Positions 27,401-44,700 of a DNA stretch of 64,000 bases are shown in pieces. The notes beneath the pieces are model-generated. The model had not been told where the DNA came from. It saw only the letters and a list, made by a program, of their open reading frames with translations, and did no database searches. Numbering within the stretch: position 1 is the first letter of the stretch; each line of letters opens with the position of its first letter. The stretch is from Atherix ibis (Eukaryota > Arthropoda > Insecta > Diptera > Athericidae): NCBI GenBank assembly GCA_958298945.1, contig OY282609.1:44793393-44857392 (forward strand), in the 5' to 3' direction. Made by a program: the position numbers and the translations under genes.

Positions 27401-30400
27401 CTTCGTATTCCTCTTAAACATACTACTGCATATTCCTCTTAAACATACTACTTCATATTCCTCCTAAATATACTACTTCATATTCCCTTTAAATATACTA
27501 CTTCATATTCCTCTTAAACATACTATTTCATATTTCTCTTAAAAATACTACTTCATATTCCTCTTAAACATACTACTTCATATTCCTCTTAAACATACTA
27601 CTTCATATTCCTCTTAAACATACAACTTCATATTCCTCCTAAACATACTACTTCATATTCCTCTTAAACATACTACTTCATATTCCTCTTAAATATACTA
27701 CTTCATATTCCTCTTAAATATACTACTTCATATTCCTCTTAAAAAAACTACTTCATATTCCTCTTAAACATACTACTTCATATTCCTCTTAAACATACTA
27801 TTTCATATTCCTCTTAAATATACTACTTCATATTCCTCTTAAATATACTACTTCATATACCTCTTTAACATACTACTTCATATTCCTCTTAAACATACTA
27901 CTTCATATTCCTCTTAAACATACTACTTCATATTCCTATTAAACATACTACTTCATATTCCTCTTAAACATACTACTTCATATTCCTCTTAAATATACTA
28001 CTTCATATTCCCTTTAAATATACTACTTCATATTCCTCTTAAGCATACTACTTCATATTCCTCTTAAACATACTACTTCATATTCCTCTTAAACATACTA
28101 CTTCATATTCCTCTTAAACATACTACTTCATATTCCTCTTAAACATACCACTTCATTTTCCTCTGAAATATACTACTTCATATTCCTCTTAAATATACTA
28201 CTTCATATTCCTCTTAAACAAACTACTTCATATTCCTCTTAAACATACTACTTCATATTCCTCTTAAATATACTGCTTCATATTCCACTTAAATATACTA
28301 CTTCATATTCCTCTTAAACATACTACTTCATATTCCTCTTAAACATACTACTTCATATTCCTCTTAAACATACTACTTCATATTTCTCTTAAATATACTA
28401 CTTCATATTCCTCTTAAATATACTACTTCATATTCTTCTTAAACATACTACTTCATATTCCTCTTAAACATACTACTTCATATTCCTCTTAAACATACTA
28501 CTTCATATTCCTCTTAAATATACTACTTCATATTCCCTTTAAATATACTATTTCATATTCCTCTTAAGCATACTACTTCATATTCCTCTTAAACATACTA
28601 CATCATATTCCTCTTAAATATACTACTTCATATTCCTCTTATATATACTACTTCATATTCCTCTTAAATATACTACTTCATATATCTCTTAAACATACTA
28701 CTTCATATTCCTCTTAAACATACTACTTCATATTCTTCTTAAACATACTACTTCATATTCCTCTTAAACACACTACTTCATATTCCTCTTAAACATACTA
28801 CTCCATATTCCTCTTAAACATACTACTTCATATTCCTCTTAATATACTACTTCATATTCCCTTTAAATATACTACTCCATATTCCTCTTAAGCATACTAC
28901 TTCATATTCATCTTTAACATACTACATCATATTCCTCTTAAACATACTACTTCATATTCCTCTTAAACAAACTACTTCATATTCCTCTTAAACATACTAC
29001 TTCATATTCCTCTTAAATATACTGCTTCATATTCCACTTAAATATACTACTTCATATTCCTCTTAAACATACTACTTCATATTCCTCTTAAACATACTAC
29101 TTCATATTCCTCTTAAACATACTACTTCATATTTCTCTTAAATATACTACTTCATATTCCTTTTAAATATACTACTTCATATTCTTCTTAAACATACTAC
29201 TTCATATTCCTCTTAAACATACTACTTCATATTCCTCTTAAACATACTACTTCATATTCCTCTTAAATATACTACTTCATATTCCCTTTAAATATACTAC
29301 TTCATATTCCTCTTAAGCATACTACTTCATATTCCTCTTAAATATACTACATCATATTCCTCTTAAACATACTACTTCATATTCCTCTTAAACGTACTAC
29401 TTCATATTCCTCTTAAACATACTACTTCATATTCCTCTTAAACATACTACTTCATATTCCTCTTAAATATACTACTTTATATTCCTCTTAAATATACTAC
29501 TTCATATTCCTCTTAAACATACTACTTCATATTCCTCTTAAATATACTACTTCATATTCCCTTTAAATATACTACCTCATATTCCTCTTAAACATACTAC
29601 TTCATATTCCTCTTAAACAAACTACTTCATATTCCACTTAAATGTACTACTTCATTTTCCTCTCAATTATACTACTTCACATTCCTCTTAAACATACTAC
29701 TTCATATTCCTCTTAAACATACTACTTCATATTCCTCTTAAACATACTACTTCATTTTCCTCTTAAACATACTACTTCATATTCCTCTTAAATATACTAC
29801 TTCACATGCCTCTTAAATATACTACTTCATATTCCTCTTAAACATACTACTTCATATTCCTCTTAAACGTTCTACTTCATATTCCTCTTAAAAATACTGC
29901 TTCATATTCCTCTTAAACATACTACTTCATATTCCTCTTAAACATACTACTTCATATTCCTCTTAAACATACTACTTCATATTCCTCTTAAATATACTAC
30001 TTCATATTCCTCTTAAATATACTACTTCTTATTCCTCTTAAATATACTACTTCGTATTCCTCTTAAACATACTACTGCATATTCCTCTTAAACATACTAC
30101 TTCATATTCCTCCTAAATATACTACTTCATATTCCCTTTAAATATACTACTTCATATTCCTCTTAAACATACTACTTCATATTCCTCTTAAAAATACTAC
30201 TTCATATTCCTCTTAAACATACTACTTCATATTCCTCTTAAACATACTACTTCATATTCCTCTTAAACATACTACTTCATATTCCTCCTAAACATACTAC
30301 TTCATATTCCTCTTAAACATACTACTTCATATTCCTCTTAAATATACTACTTCATATTCCTCTTAAATATACTACTTCATATTCCTCTTAAACAAACTAC

Positions 30401-30454
30401 TTCATATTCCTCTTAAACATACTACTTCATATTCCTCTTAAATATACTGCTTCA

Positions 30455-30520
30455 TATTCCACTTATATTCCTCTTAAACATACTACTTCATATTCTTCTT
30501 AAACATATTCCACTCATATT
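30455..30520 (+). other. scarred junction with irregular satellite units
   Basis: This is the only place where the 25-bp unit is badly broken. A TTCCACTTA unit joins directly to TATTCC, losing about 14 bases of the next core. Two units later a hybrid AAACATATTCCACTCATATT gains one base. The regular array resumes at once. It looks like the join of an imprecise deletion or recombination, or possibly an assembly join. Confidence 0.75.
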
Positions 30521-31629
30521 CCTCTTAAACATACTACTTCATATTCTTCTTAAACATACTACTTCATATTCCTCTTAAACACACTACTTCATATTCCTCT
30601 TAAACATACTACTCCATATTCCTCTTAAACATACTACTTCATATTCCTCTTAATATACTACTTCATATTCCCTCTAAATATACTACTCCATATTCCTCTT
30701 AAGCATACTACTTCATATTCATCTTTAACATACTACATCATATTCCTCTTAAACATACTACTTCATATTCCTCTTAAACATACTACTTCATATTCCCCTT
30801 AAACATACTACTTCATATTCCTCTTAAACATACTACTTCATATTCCTCTTAAATATACTACTTTATATTCCTCTTAAATATACTACTTCATATTCCTCTT
30901 AAACATACTACTTCATATTCCTCTTAAATATACTACTTCATATTCCCTTTAAATATACTACCTCATATTCCTCTTAAACATACTACTTCATATTCCTCTT
31001 AAACATACTGCTTCATATTCCTCTTAAACATACTACTTCATATTCCACTTAAATGTACTACTTCATTTTCCTCTTAAACATACTACTTCACATTCCTCTT
31101 AAACATACTACTTCATATTCCTCTTAAACATACTACTTCATATTCCTCTTAAACATACTACTTCATTTTCCTCTTAAACATACTACTTCATATTCCTCTT
31201 AAATATACTACTTCACATGCCTCTCAAATATTCTACTTCATATTCCTCGTAAACATACTACTTCATATTCCTCTTAAACGTTCTACTTCATATTCCTCTT
31301 AAAAATACTACTTCATATTCCTCTTAAACATACTGCTTCATATTCCTCTTAAACATACTACTTCATATTCCTCTTAAACATACTACTTCATATTCCTCTT
31401 AAATATACTACTTCATATTCCTCTTAAATATACTACTTCATATTCCTCTTAAATATACTACTTCGTATTCCTCTTAAACATACTACTGCATATTCCTCTT
31501 AAACATACTACTTCATATTCCTCATAAATATACTACTTCATATTCCCTTTAAATATACTACTTCATATTCTCCTTAAACATACTACTTCATATTCCTCTT
31601 AAAAATAATACTTCATATTCCTCTTAAAC

Positions 31630-33879
31630 ATACTACTTCATATTCCTCTTAAACATACTACTTCATATTCCTCTTAAATATACTACTTCATATTCCTCCT
31701 AAACATACTACTTCATATTCCTTTTAAACATACTACTTCATATTCCTCTTAAATATACTACTTCATATTCCTCTTTAATATACTACTTCATATTCCTCTT
31801 AAACAAACTACTTCATATTCCTCTTAAATATACTACTTCGTATTCCTCTTAAACATACTACTGCATATTCCTCTTAAACATACTACTTCATATTCCTCCT
31901 AAATATACTACTTCATATTCCCTTTAAATATACTACTTCATATTCCTCTTAAACATACTATTTCATATTCCTCTTAAAAATACTACTTCATATTCCTCTT
32001 AAACATACTACTTCATATTCCTCTTAAACATACTACTTCATATTCCTCTTAAACAAACTACTTCATATTCCTCCTAAACATACTACTTCATATTCCTCTT
32101 ACACATACTACTTCATATTCCTCTTAAATATACTACTTCATATTCCTCTTAAATATACTACTTCATATTCCTCTTAAACAAACTACTTCATATTTCTCTT
32201 AAACATACTACTTCATATTCCTCTTAAACATACTATTTCATATTCCTCTTAAATATACTACTTCATATTCCTCTTAAATATACTACTTCATATATCTCTT
32301 AAACATACTACTTCATATTCCTCTTAAACATACTACTTCATATTCCTCTTAAACATACTACTTCATATTCCTCTTAAACATACTACTTCATATTCCTCTT
32401 AAACATACTACTTCATATTTCTCTTAAATATACTACGTCATATTCCCTTTAAATATACTACTTCATATTCCTCTTAAGCATACTACTTCATATTCCTCTT
32501 AAACATACTACTTCATATTCCTCTTAAACATACTACTTCATATTCCTCTTAAACATACTACTTCATATTCCTCTTAAACATACTACTTCACTTTCCTCTT
32601 AAATATACTACTTCATATTCCTCTTAAATATACTACTTCATATTCGTCTTAAACAAACTACTTCATATTCCTCTTAAACATACTACTTCATATTCCTCTT
32701 AATTATACTGCTTCATATTCCACTTAAATATACTACTTCATATTCCTCTTAAACATACTACTTCATATTCCTCTTAAATATACTACTTCATATTCCTCCT
32801 AAACATACTACTTCATATTCCTTTTAAACATACTACTTCATATTCCTCTTAAATATACTACTTCATATTCCTCTTTAATATACTACTTCATATTCCTCTT
32901 AAACAAACTACTTCATATTCCTCTTAAATATACTACTTCGTATTCCTCTTAAACATACTACTGCATATTCCTCTTAAACATACTACTTCATATTCCTCCT
33001 AAATATACTACTTCATATTCCCTTTAAATATACTACTTCATATTCCTCTTAAACATACTATTTCATATTCCTCTTAAAAATACTACTTCATATTCCTCTT
33101 AAACATACTACTTCATATTCCTCTTAAACATACTACTTCATATTCCTCTTAAACAAACTACTTCATATTCCTCCTAAACATACTACTTCATATTCCTCTT
33201 ACACATACTACTTCATATTCCTCTTAAATATACTACTTCATATTCCTCTTAAATATACTACTTCATATTCCTCTTAAACAAACTACTTCATATTTCTCTT
33301 AAACATACTACTTCATATTCCTCTTAAACATACTATTTCATATTCCTCTTAAATATACTACTTCATATTCCTCTTAAATATACTACTTCATATATCTCTT
33401 AAACATACTACTTCATATTCCTCTTAAACATACTACTTCATATTCCTCTTAAACATACTACTTCATATTCCTCTTAAACATACTACTTCATATTCCTCTT
33501 AAACATACTACTTCATATTTCTCTTAAATATACTACGTCATATTCCCTTTAAATATACTACTTCATATTCCTCTTAAGCATACTACTTCATATTCCTCTT
33601 AAACATACTACTTCATATTCCTCTTAAACATACTACTTCATATTCCTCTTAAACATACTACTTCATATTCCTCTTAAACATACTACTTCACTTTCCTCTT
33701 AAATATACTACTTCATATTCCTCTTAAATATACTACTTCATATTCGTCTTAAACAAACTACTTCATATTCCTCTTAAACATACTACTTCATATTCCTCTT
33801 AATTATACTGCTTCATATTCCACTTAAATATACTACTTCATATTCCTCTTAAACATACTACTTCATATTCCTCTTAAAC
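31630..33879 (+). repeat. 1,100-bp tandem duplication of 44 satellite units
   Basis: The sequence from about 31,630 repeats 1,100 bp later up to about 33,879. Rare markers recur at exactly that distance: TATTCCTCCT at 31691 and 32791, TACTACGTCA at 32431 and 33531, and AATTATACTG at 32701 and 33801. I saw no base difference in the lines compared, so the copying is very recent or is an assembly artefact. Confidence 0.85.
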
Positions 33880-35794
33880 ATACTACTTCATATTCCTCTT
33901 AAACATACTACTTCATATTCCTCTTAAATATACTACTTCATATTCCTCTTAAATATACTACTTCATATTCTTCTTAAATATACTACTTCATATTCCTCTT
34001 AAATATACTACTTCATATTCTTCTTAAACATACTACTTCATATTCCTCTTAAACATACTACTTCATATTCCTCTTAAACATACTTCTTCATATTCCTCTT
34101 AAATATACTACTTCATATTCCCTTTAAATATACTACTTCATATTCCTCTTAAGCATACTACTTCATATTCCTCTTAAACATACTACATCATATTCCTCTT
34201 AAACATACTACTTCATATTCCTCTTAAACATACTACTTCATATTCCTCTTAAACATACTACTTCATATTCCTCTTAAACATACTACTTCATATTCCTCTT
34301 AAATATACTACTTTATATTCCTCTTAAATATACTACTTCATATTCCTCTTAAACATACTACTTCATATTCCTCTTAAATATACTACTTCATATTCCCTTT
34401 AAATATACTACCTCATATTCCTCTTAAACATACTACTTCATATTCCTCTTAAACAAACTACTTCATATTCCACTTAAATGTACTACTTCATGTTCCTCTT
34501 AAACATACTACTTCACATTCCTCTTAAACATACTACTTCATATTCCTCTTAAACATACTACTTCATATTCCTCTTAAACATACTACTTCATTTTCCTCTT
34601 AAAAATACTACTTCATATTCCTCTTAAATATACTACTTCACATGCCTCTTAAATATACTACTTCATATTCCTCGTAAACATACTACTTCATATTCTTCTT
34701 AAACGTTCTACTTCATATTCCTCTTAAAAATACTACTTCATATTCCTCTTAAACATACTACTTCATATTCCTCTTAAACATACTACTTCATATTCCTCTT
34801 AAACATACTACTTCATATTCCTCTTAAATATACTACTTCATATTCCTCTTAAATATACTACTTCATATTCCTCTTAAATATACTACTTCGTATTCCTCTT
34901 AAACATACTACTGCATATTCCTCTTAAACATACTACTTCATATTCCTCCTAAATATACTACTTCATATTCCCTTTAAATATACTACTTCATATTCCTCTT
35001 AAACATACTACTTCATATTCCTCTTAAAAATACTACTTCATATTCCTCTTAAACATACTACTTCATATTCCTCTTAAACATACTACTTCATATTCTTCTT
35101 AAATATACTACTTCATATTCCTCCTAAACATACTACTTCATATTCCTCTTAAACATACTACTTCATATTCCTCTTAAACATACTACTTCATATTCCTCTT
35201 AAATATACTACTTCATATTCCTCTTAAACAAACTACTTCATATTCCTCTTAAACATACTACTTCATATTCCTCTTAAATATACTGCTTCATATTCCACTT
35301 AAATATACTACTTCATATTCCTCTTAAACATACTACTTCATATTCCTCTTAAACATACTACTTCATATTCCTCTTAAACATACTACTTCATATTCCTCTT
35401 AAATATACTACTTCATATTCCTCTTAAACATACTACTTCATATTCCTCTTAAACACACTACTTCATATTCCTCTTAAATATACTACTTCATATTCCTCTT
35501 AAATATACTACTTCATATTCTTCTTAAACATGCTACTTCATATTCCTCTTAAACACACTACTTCATATTCCTCTTAAACATACTACTTCATATTCCTCTT
35601 AAACATACTACTTCATATTCCTCTTAAATATACTACTTCATATTCCCTTTAAATATACTACTCCATATTCCTCTTAAGCATACTACTTCATATTCATCTT
35701 AAACATACTACATCATATTCCTCTTAAACATACTACTTCATATTCCTCGTAAACATACTACTTCATATTCCTCTTAAACATACTACTTCATATT

Positions 35795-38700
35795 CCTCTT
35801 AAAAATACTACTTCATATTCCTCTTAAATATACTACTATATATTCCTCTTAAATATACTACTTCATATTCCTCTTAAACATACTACTTCATATTCCTCTT
35901 AAATATACTACTTCATATTCCCTTTAAATATACTACCTCATATTCCTCTTAAACATACTACTTCATATTCCTCTTAAACATACTGCTTCATATTCCTCTT
36001 AAACATACTACTTCATATTCCTCTTAAACATACTACTTCATATTCCTCTTAAACATACTACTTCATATTCCTCTTAAACATACTACTTCATATTCCTCTA
36101 AAACATACTACTTCATATTCCTCTTAAATATACTACTTCATATTCCCTTTAAACATACTACTCCATATTCCTCTTAAGCATACTACTTCATATTCATCTT
36201 AAACATACTACATCATATTCCTCTTAAACATACTACTTCATATTCCTCTTAAACATACTACTTCATATTCCTCTTAAACATACTACTTCATATTCCTCTT
36301 AAACATACTACTTCATATTCCTCTTAAATATACTACTTTATATTCCTCTTAAATATACTACTTCATTTTCCTCTTAAACATACTACTTCATATTCCTCTT
36401 AAGTATACTACTTCATATTCCTCTTAAACATACTACTTCATATTCCTATTAAATATACTACTTCATATTCCTCTTAAATATACTACTTCATATTCTTCTT
36501 AAACATACTACTTCATATTCCTCTTAAACATACTACTTCATATTCCTCTTAAACATACTTCTTCATATTCCTCTTAAATATACTACTTCATATTCCCTTT
36601 AAATATACTACTTCATATTCCTCTTAAGCATACTACTTCATATACCTCTTAAACATACTACATCATATTCCTCTTAAACATACTACTTCATATTCCTCTT
36701 AGACATACTACTTCATATTCCTCTTAAACATACTACTTCATATTCCTCTTAAACATACTACTTCATATTCCTCTTAAATATACTACTTTATATTCCTCTT
36801 AAATATACTACTTCATATTCCTCTTAAACATACTACTTCATATTCCTCTTAAATATACTACTTCATATTCCCTTTAAATATACTACCTCATATTCCTCTT
36901 AAACATACTACTTCATATTCCTCTTAAACAAACTACTTCATATTCCACTTAAATGTACTACTTCATTTTCCTCTTAAACATACTACTTCACATTCCTCTT
37001 AAACATACTACTTCATATTCCTTTTAAACATACTACTTCATATTCCTCTTAAACATACTACTTCATTTTCCTCTTAAAAATACTACTTCATATTCCTCTT
37101 AAATATACTACTTCACATGCCTCTTAAATATACTACTTCATATTCCTCGTAAACATACTACTTCATATTCCTCTTAAACGTTCTACTTCATAATTCCTCT
37201 TAAAAATACTACTTCATATTCCTCTTAAACATACTACTTCATATTCCTCTTAAACATACTACTTCATATTCCTCTTAAACATACTACTTCATATTCCTCT
37301 TAAATATACTACTTCATATTCCTCTTAAATATACTACTTCATATTCCTCTTAAATATACTACTTCGTATTCCTCTTAAACATACTACTGCATATTCCTCT
37401 TAAACATACTACTTCATATTCCTCCTAAATATACTACTTCATATTCCCTTTAAATATACTACTTCATATTCCTCTTAAACATACTACTTCATATTCCTCT
37501 TAAAAATACTACTTCATATTCCTCTTAAACATACTACTTCATATTCCTCTTAAACATACTACTTCATATTCCTCTTAAACATACTACTTCATATTCCTCC
37601 TAAACATACTACTTCATATTCCTCTTAAACATACTACTTCATATTCCTCTTAAATATACTACTTCATATTCCTCTTAAATATACTACTTCATATTCCTCT
37701 TAAACAAACTACTTCATATTCCTCTTAAACATACTACTTCATATTCCTCTTAAATATACTGCTTCATATTCCACTTAAATATACTACTTCATATTCCTCT
37801 TAAACATACTACTTCATATTCCTCTTAAACATACTACTTCCTATTCCTCTTAAACATACTACTTCATATTCCTCTTAAATATACTACTTCATATTCCTCT
37901 TAAACATAATACTTCATATTCCTCTTAAACACACTACTTCATATTCCTCTTAAATATACTACTTCATATTCCTCTTAAATATACTACTTCATATTCTTCT
38001 TAAACATGCTACTTCATATTCCTCTTAAACACACTACTTCATATTCCTCTTAAACATACTACTACATATTCCTCTTAAACATACTACTTCATATTCCTCT
38101 TAAATATACTACTTCATATTCCCTTTAAATATACTACTCCATATTCCTCTTAAGCATACTACTTCATATTCATCTTAAACATACTACATCATATTCCTCT
38201 TAAACATACTACTTCATATTCCTCGTAAACATACTACTTCATATTCCTCTTAAACATACTACTTCATATTCCTCTTAAAAATACTACTTCATATTCCTCT
38301 TAAATATACTACTTTATATTCCTCTTAAATATTCTACTTCATATTCCTCTTAAACATACTACTTCATATTCCTCTTAAATATACTACTTCATATTCCCTT
38401 TAAATATACTACCTCATATTCCTCTTAAACATACTACTTCATATTCCTCTTAAACATACTGCTTCATATTCCTCTTAAACATACTACTTCATATTCCTCT
38501 TAAATATACTACTTCATATTCCTCTTAAACATACTACTTCATATTCCTCTTAAACATACTACTTCATATTCCTCTAAAACATACTACTTCATATTCCTCT
38601 TAAATATACTACTTCATATTCCCTTTAAACATACTACTCCATATTCCTCTTAAGCATACTACTTCATATTCATCTTAAACATACTACATCATATTCCTCT

Positions 38701-41700
38701 TAAATATACTACTTCATATTCCTCTTAAACATACTACTTCATATTCCTCTTAAACATACTACTTCATATTCCTCTTAAACATACTACTTCATATTTCTCT
38801 TAAATATACTACTTTATATTCCTCTTAAATATACTACTTCATATTCCTCTTAAACATACTACTTCATATTCCTCTTAAGTATACTACTTCATATTCCTCT
38901 TAAATATACTACTTCATATTCCTCTTAAATATACTACTTCATATTCCTCTTAAATATACTACTTCATATATCTCTTAAACATACTACTTCATATTCCTCT
39001 TAAACATACTACTTCATATTCTTCTTAAACATACTACTTCATATTCCTCTTAAACACACTACTTCATATTCCTCTTAAACATACTACTTCATATTCCTCT
39101 TAAACATACTACTTCATATTCCTCTTGAATATACTACTTCATATTCCCTTAAAATATACTACTCCATATTCCTCTTAAGCATACTACTTCATATTCATCT
39201 TAAACATACTACATCATATTCCTCTTAAACATACTACTTCATATTCCTCTTAAACATACTACTTCATATTCCTCTTAAACATACTACTTCATATTCCTCT
39301 TAAACATACTACTTCATATTCCTCTTAAATATACTACTTTATTATCCTCTTAAATATACTACTTCATATTCCTCTTAAACATACTACTTCATATTCCTCT
39401 TAAATATACTACTTCATATTCCCTTTAAATATACTACCTCATATTCCTCTTAAACATACTACTTCATATTCCTCTTAAACATACTGCTTCATATTCCTCT
39501 TAAACATACTACTTCATATTCCTCTTAAACATACTACTTCATATTCCTCTTAAACATACTACTTCATATTCCTCTTAAACATACTACTTCATATTCCTCT
39601 TAAACATACTACTTCATATTCCTCTTAAATAAACTACTTCATATTCCTCTTAAATATACTACTTCATATTCCTCTTAAACAAACTACTTCATATTCCTCT
39701 TAAACATACTACTTCATATTCCTCTTAAATATACTGCTTCATATTCCACTTAAATATACTACTTCATATTCCTCTTAAACATACTACTTCATATTCCTCT
39801 TAAACATACTACTTCATATTCCTCTTAAACATAATACTTCATATTCCTCTTAAATATACTACTTCATATTCCTCTTAAACATACTACTTCATATTCCTCT
39901 TAAACATACTACTTCCTATTCCTCTTAAATATACTACTTCATATTCCTCTTAAATATACTATTTCATATTCCTCTTAAATATACTACTTCATATTCCTCT
40001 TAAATATACTACTTCATATATCTCTTAAACATACTACTTCATATTCCTCTTAAACATACTACTTCATATTCTTCTTAAACATACTACTTCATATTCCTCT
40101 TAAACATACTACTTCATATTCCTCTTAAACATACTACTTCATATTCCTCTTAAATATACTACTTCATATTCCCTTTAAATATACTACTTCACATTCCTCT
40201 TAAACATACTACTTCATATTCCTCTTAAACATACTACTTCATATTCCTCTTAAACAAACTACTTCATATTCCTCTTAAACATACTATTTCATATTCCTCT
40301 TAAATATACTACTTCATATTCCTCTTAAATATACTACTTCATATATCTCTTAAACATACCACTTCATATTCCTCTTAAACATACTTCTTCATATTCCTCT
40401 TAAGCATACTACATCATATTCCTCTTAAACATACTACTTCATATTCCTCTTAAACATACTACTTCATATTCCTCTTAAACATACTACTTCATATTCCTCT
40501 TAAACATACTACTTCATATTCCTCTTAAATATACTACTTTATATTCCTCTTAAATATACTACTTCATATTCCTCTTAAACATACTACTTCATATTCCTCT
40601 TAAATATACTACTTCATATTCCCTTTAAATATACTACCTCATATTCCTCTTAAACATACTACTTCATATTCCTCTTAAACAAACTACTTCATATTCCACT
40701 TAAATGTACTACTTCATTTGCCTCTTAAACATACTACTTCACATTCCTCTTAAACATACTACTTCATATTCCTCTTAAAAATACTACTTCATATTCCTCT
40801 TAAATATACTACTATATATTCCTCTTAAATATACTACTTCATATTCCTCTTAAACATACTACTTCATATTCCTCTTAAATATACTACTTCATATTCCCTT
40901 TAAATATACTACCTCATATTCCTCTTAAACATACTACTTCATATTCCTCTTAAACATACTGCTTCATATTCCTCTTAAACATACTACTTCATATTCCTCT
41001 TAAACATACTACTTCATATTCCTCTTAAACATACTACTTCATATTCCTCTTAAACATACTACTTCATATTCCTCTAAAACATACTACTTCATATTCCTCT
41101 TAAATATACTACTTCATATTCCCTTTAAACATACTACTCCATATTCCTCTTAAGCATACTACTTCATATTCATCTTAAACATACTACATCATATTCCTCT
41201 TAAACATACTACTTCATATTCCTCTTAAACATACTACTTCATATTCCTCTTAAACATACTACTTCATATTCCTCTTAAACATACTACTTCATATTCCTCT
41301 TAAATATACTACTTTATATTCCTCTTAAATATACTACTTCATTTTCCTCTTAAACATACTACTTCATATTCCTCTTAAGTATACTACTTCATATTCCTCT
41401 TAAACATACTACTTCATATTCCTATTAAATATACTACTTCATATTCCTCTTAAATATACTACTTCATATTCTTCTTAAACATACTACTTCATATTCCTCT
41501 TAAACATACTACTTCATATTCCTCTTAAACATACTTCTTCATATTCCTCTTAAATATACTACTTCATATTCCCTTTAAATATACTACTTCATATTCCTCT
41601 TAAGCATACTACTTCATATACCTCTTAAACATACTACATCATATTCCTCTTAAACATACTACTTCATATTCCTCTTAGACATACTACTTCATATTCCTCT

Positions 41701-44700
41701 TAAACATACTACTTCATATTCCTCTTAAACATACTACTTCATATTCCTCTTAAATATACTACTTTATATTCCTCTTAAATATACTACTTCATATTCCTCT
41801 TAAACATACTACTTCATATTCCTCTTAAATATACTACTTCATATTCCCTTTAAATATACTACCTCATATTCCTCTTAAACATACTACTTCATATTCCTCT
41901 TAAACAAACTACTTCATATTCCACTTAAATGTACTACTTCATTTTCCTCTTAAACATACTACTTCACATTCCTCTTAAACATACTACTTCATATTCCTTT
42001 TAAACATACTACTTCATATTCCTCTTAAACATACTACTTCATTTTCCTCTTAAAAATACTACTTCATATTCCTCTTAAATATACTACTTCACATGCCTCT
42101 TAAATATACTACTTCATATTCCTCGTAAACATACTACTTCATATTCCTCTTAAACGTTCTACTTCATATTCCTCTTAAAAATACTACTTCATATTCCTCT
42201 TAAACATACTACTTCATATTCCTCTTAAACATACTACTTCATATTCCTCTTAAACATACTACTTCATATTCCTCTTAAATATACTACTTCATATTCCTCT
42301 TAAATATACTACTTCATATTCCTCTTAAATATACTACTTCGTATTCCTCTTAAACATACTACTGCATATTCCTCTTAAACATACTACTTCATATTCCTCC
42401 TAAATATACTACTTCATATTCCCTTTAAATATACTACTTCATATTCCTCTTAAACATACTACTTCATATTCCTCTTAAAAATACTACTTCATATTCCTCT
42501 TAAACATACTACTTCATATTCCTCTTAAACATACTACTTCATATTCCTCTTAAACATACTACTTCATATTCCTCCTAAACATACTACTTCATATTCCTCT
42601 TAAACATACTACTTCATATTCCTCTTAAATATACTACTTCATATTCCTCTTAAATATACTACTTCATATTCCTCTTAAACAAACTACTTCATATTCCTCT
42701 TAAACATACTACTTCATATTCCTCTTAAATATACTGCTTCATATTCCACTTAAATATACTACTTCATATTCCTCTTAAACATACTACTTCATATTCCTCT
42801 TAAACATACTACTTCCTATTCCTCTTAAACATACTACTTCATATTCCTCTTAAATATACTACTTCATATTCCTCTTAAACATAATACTTCATATTCCTCT
42901 TAAACACACTACTTCATATTCCTCTTAAATATACTACTTCATATTCCTCTTAAATATACTACTTCATATTCTTCTTAAACATGCTACTTCATATTCCTCT
43001 TAAACACACTACTTCATATTCCTCTTAAACATACTACTACATATTCATCTTAAACATACTACTTCATATTCCTCTTAAATATACTACTTCATATTCCCTT
43101 TAAATATACTACTCCATATTCCTCTTAAGCATACTACTTCATATTCATCTTAAACATACTACATCATATTCCTCTTAAACATACTACTTCATATTCCTCG
43201 TAAACATACTACTTCATATTCCTCTTAAACATACTACTTCATATTCCTCTTAAAAATACTACTTCATATTCCTCTTAAATATACTACTTTATATTCCTCT
43301 TAAATATTCTACTTCATATTCCTCTTAAACATACTACTTCATATTCCTCTTAAATATACTACTTCATATTCCCTTTAAATATACTACCTCATATTCCTCT
43401 TAAACATACTACTTCATATTCCTCTTAAACATACTGCTTCATATTCCTCTTAAACATACTACTTCATATTCCTCTTAAATATACTACTTCATATTCCTCT
43501 TAAACATACTACTTCATATTCCTCTTAAACATACTACTTCATATTCCTCTAAAACATACTACTTCATATTCCTCTTAAATATACTACTTCATATTCCCTT
43601 TAAACATACTACTCCATATTCCTCTTAAGCATACTACTTCATATTCATCTTAAACATACTACATCATATTCCTCTTAAATATACTACTTCATATTCCTCT
43701 TAAACATACTACTTCATATTCCTCTTAAACATACTACTTCATATTCCTCTTAAACATACTACTTCATATTTCTCTTAAATATACTACTTTATATTCCTCT
43801 TAAATATACTACTTCATGTTCCTCTTAAACATACTACTTCATATTCCTCTTAAGTATACTACTTCATATTCCTCTTAAATATACTACTTCATATTCCTCT
43901 TAAATATACTACTTCATATTCCTCTTAAATATACTACTTCATATATCTCTTAAACATACTACTTCATATTCCTCTTAAACATACTACTTCATATTCTTCT
44001 TAAACATACTACTTCATATTCCTCTTAAACACACTACTTCATATTCCTCTTAAACATACTACTTCATATTCCTCTTAAACATACTACTTCATATTCCTCT
44101 TGAATATACTACTTCATATTCCCTTAAAATATACTACTCCATATTCCTCTTAAGCATACTACTTCATATTCATCTTAAACATACTACATCATATTCCTCT
44201 TAAACATACTACTTCATATTCCTCTTAAACATACTACTTCATATTCCTCTTAAACATACTACTTCATATTCCTCTTAAACATACTACTTCATATTCCTCT
44301 TAAATATACTACTTTATTATCCTCTTAAATATACTACTTCATATTCCTCTTAAACATACTACTTCATATTCCTCTTAAATATACTACTTCATATTCCCTT
44401 TAAATATACTACCTCATATTCCTCTTAAACATACTACTTCATATTCCTCTTAAACATACTGCTTCATATTCCTCTTAAACATACTACTTCATATTCCTCT
44501 TAAACATACTACTTCATATTCCTCTTAAACATACTACTTCATATTCCTCTTAAACATACTACTTCATATTCCTCTTAAACATACTACTTCATATTCCTCT
44601 TAAATAAACTACTTCATATTCCTCTTAAATATACTACTTCATATTCCTCTTAAACAAACTACTTTATATTCCTCTTAAACATACTACTTCATATTCCTCT

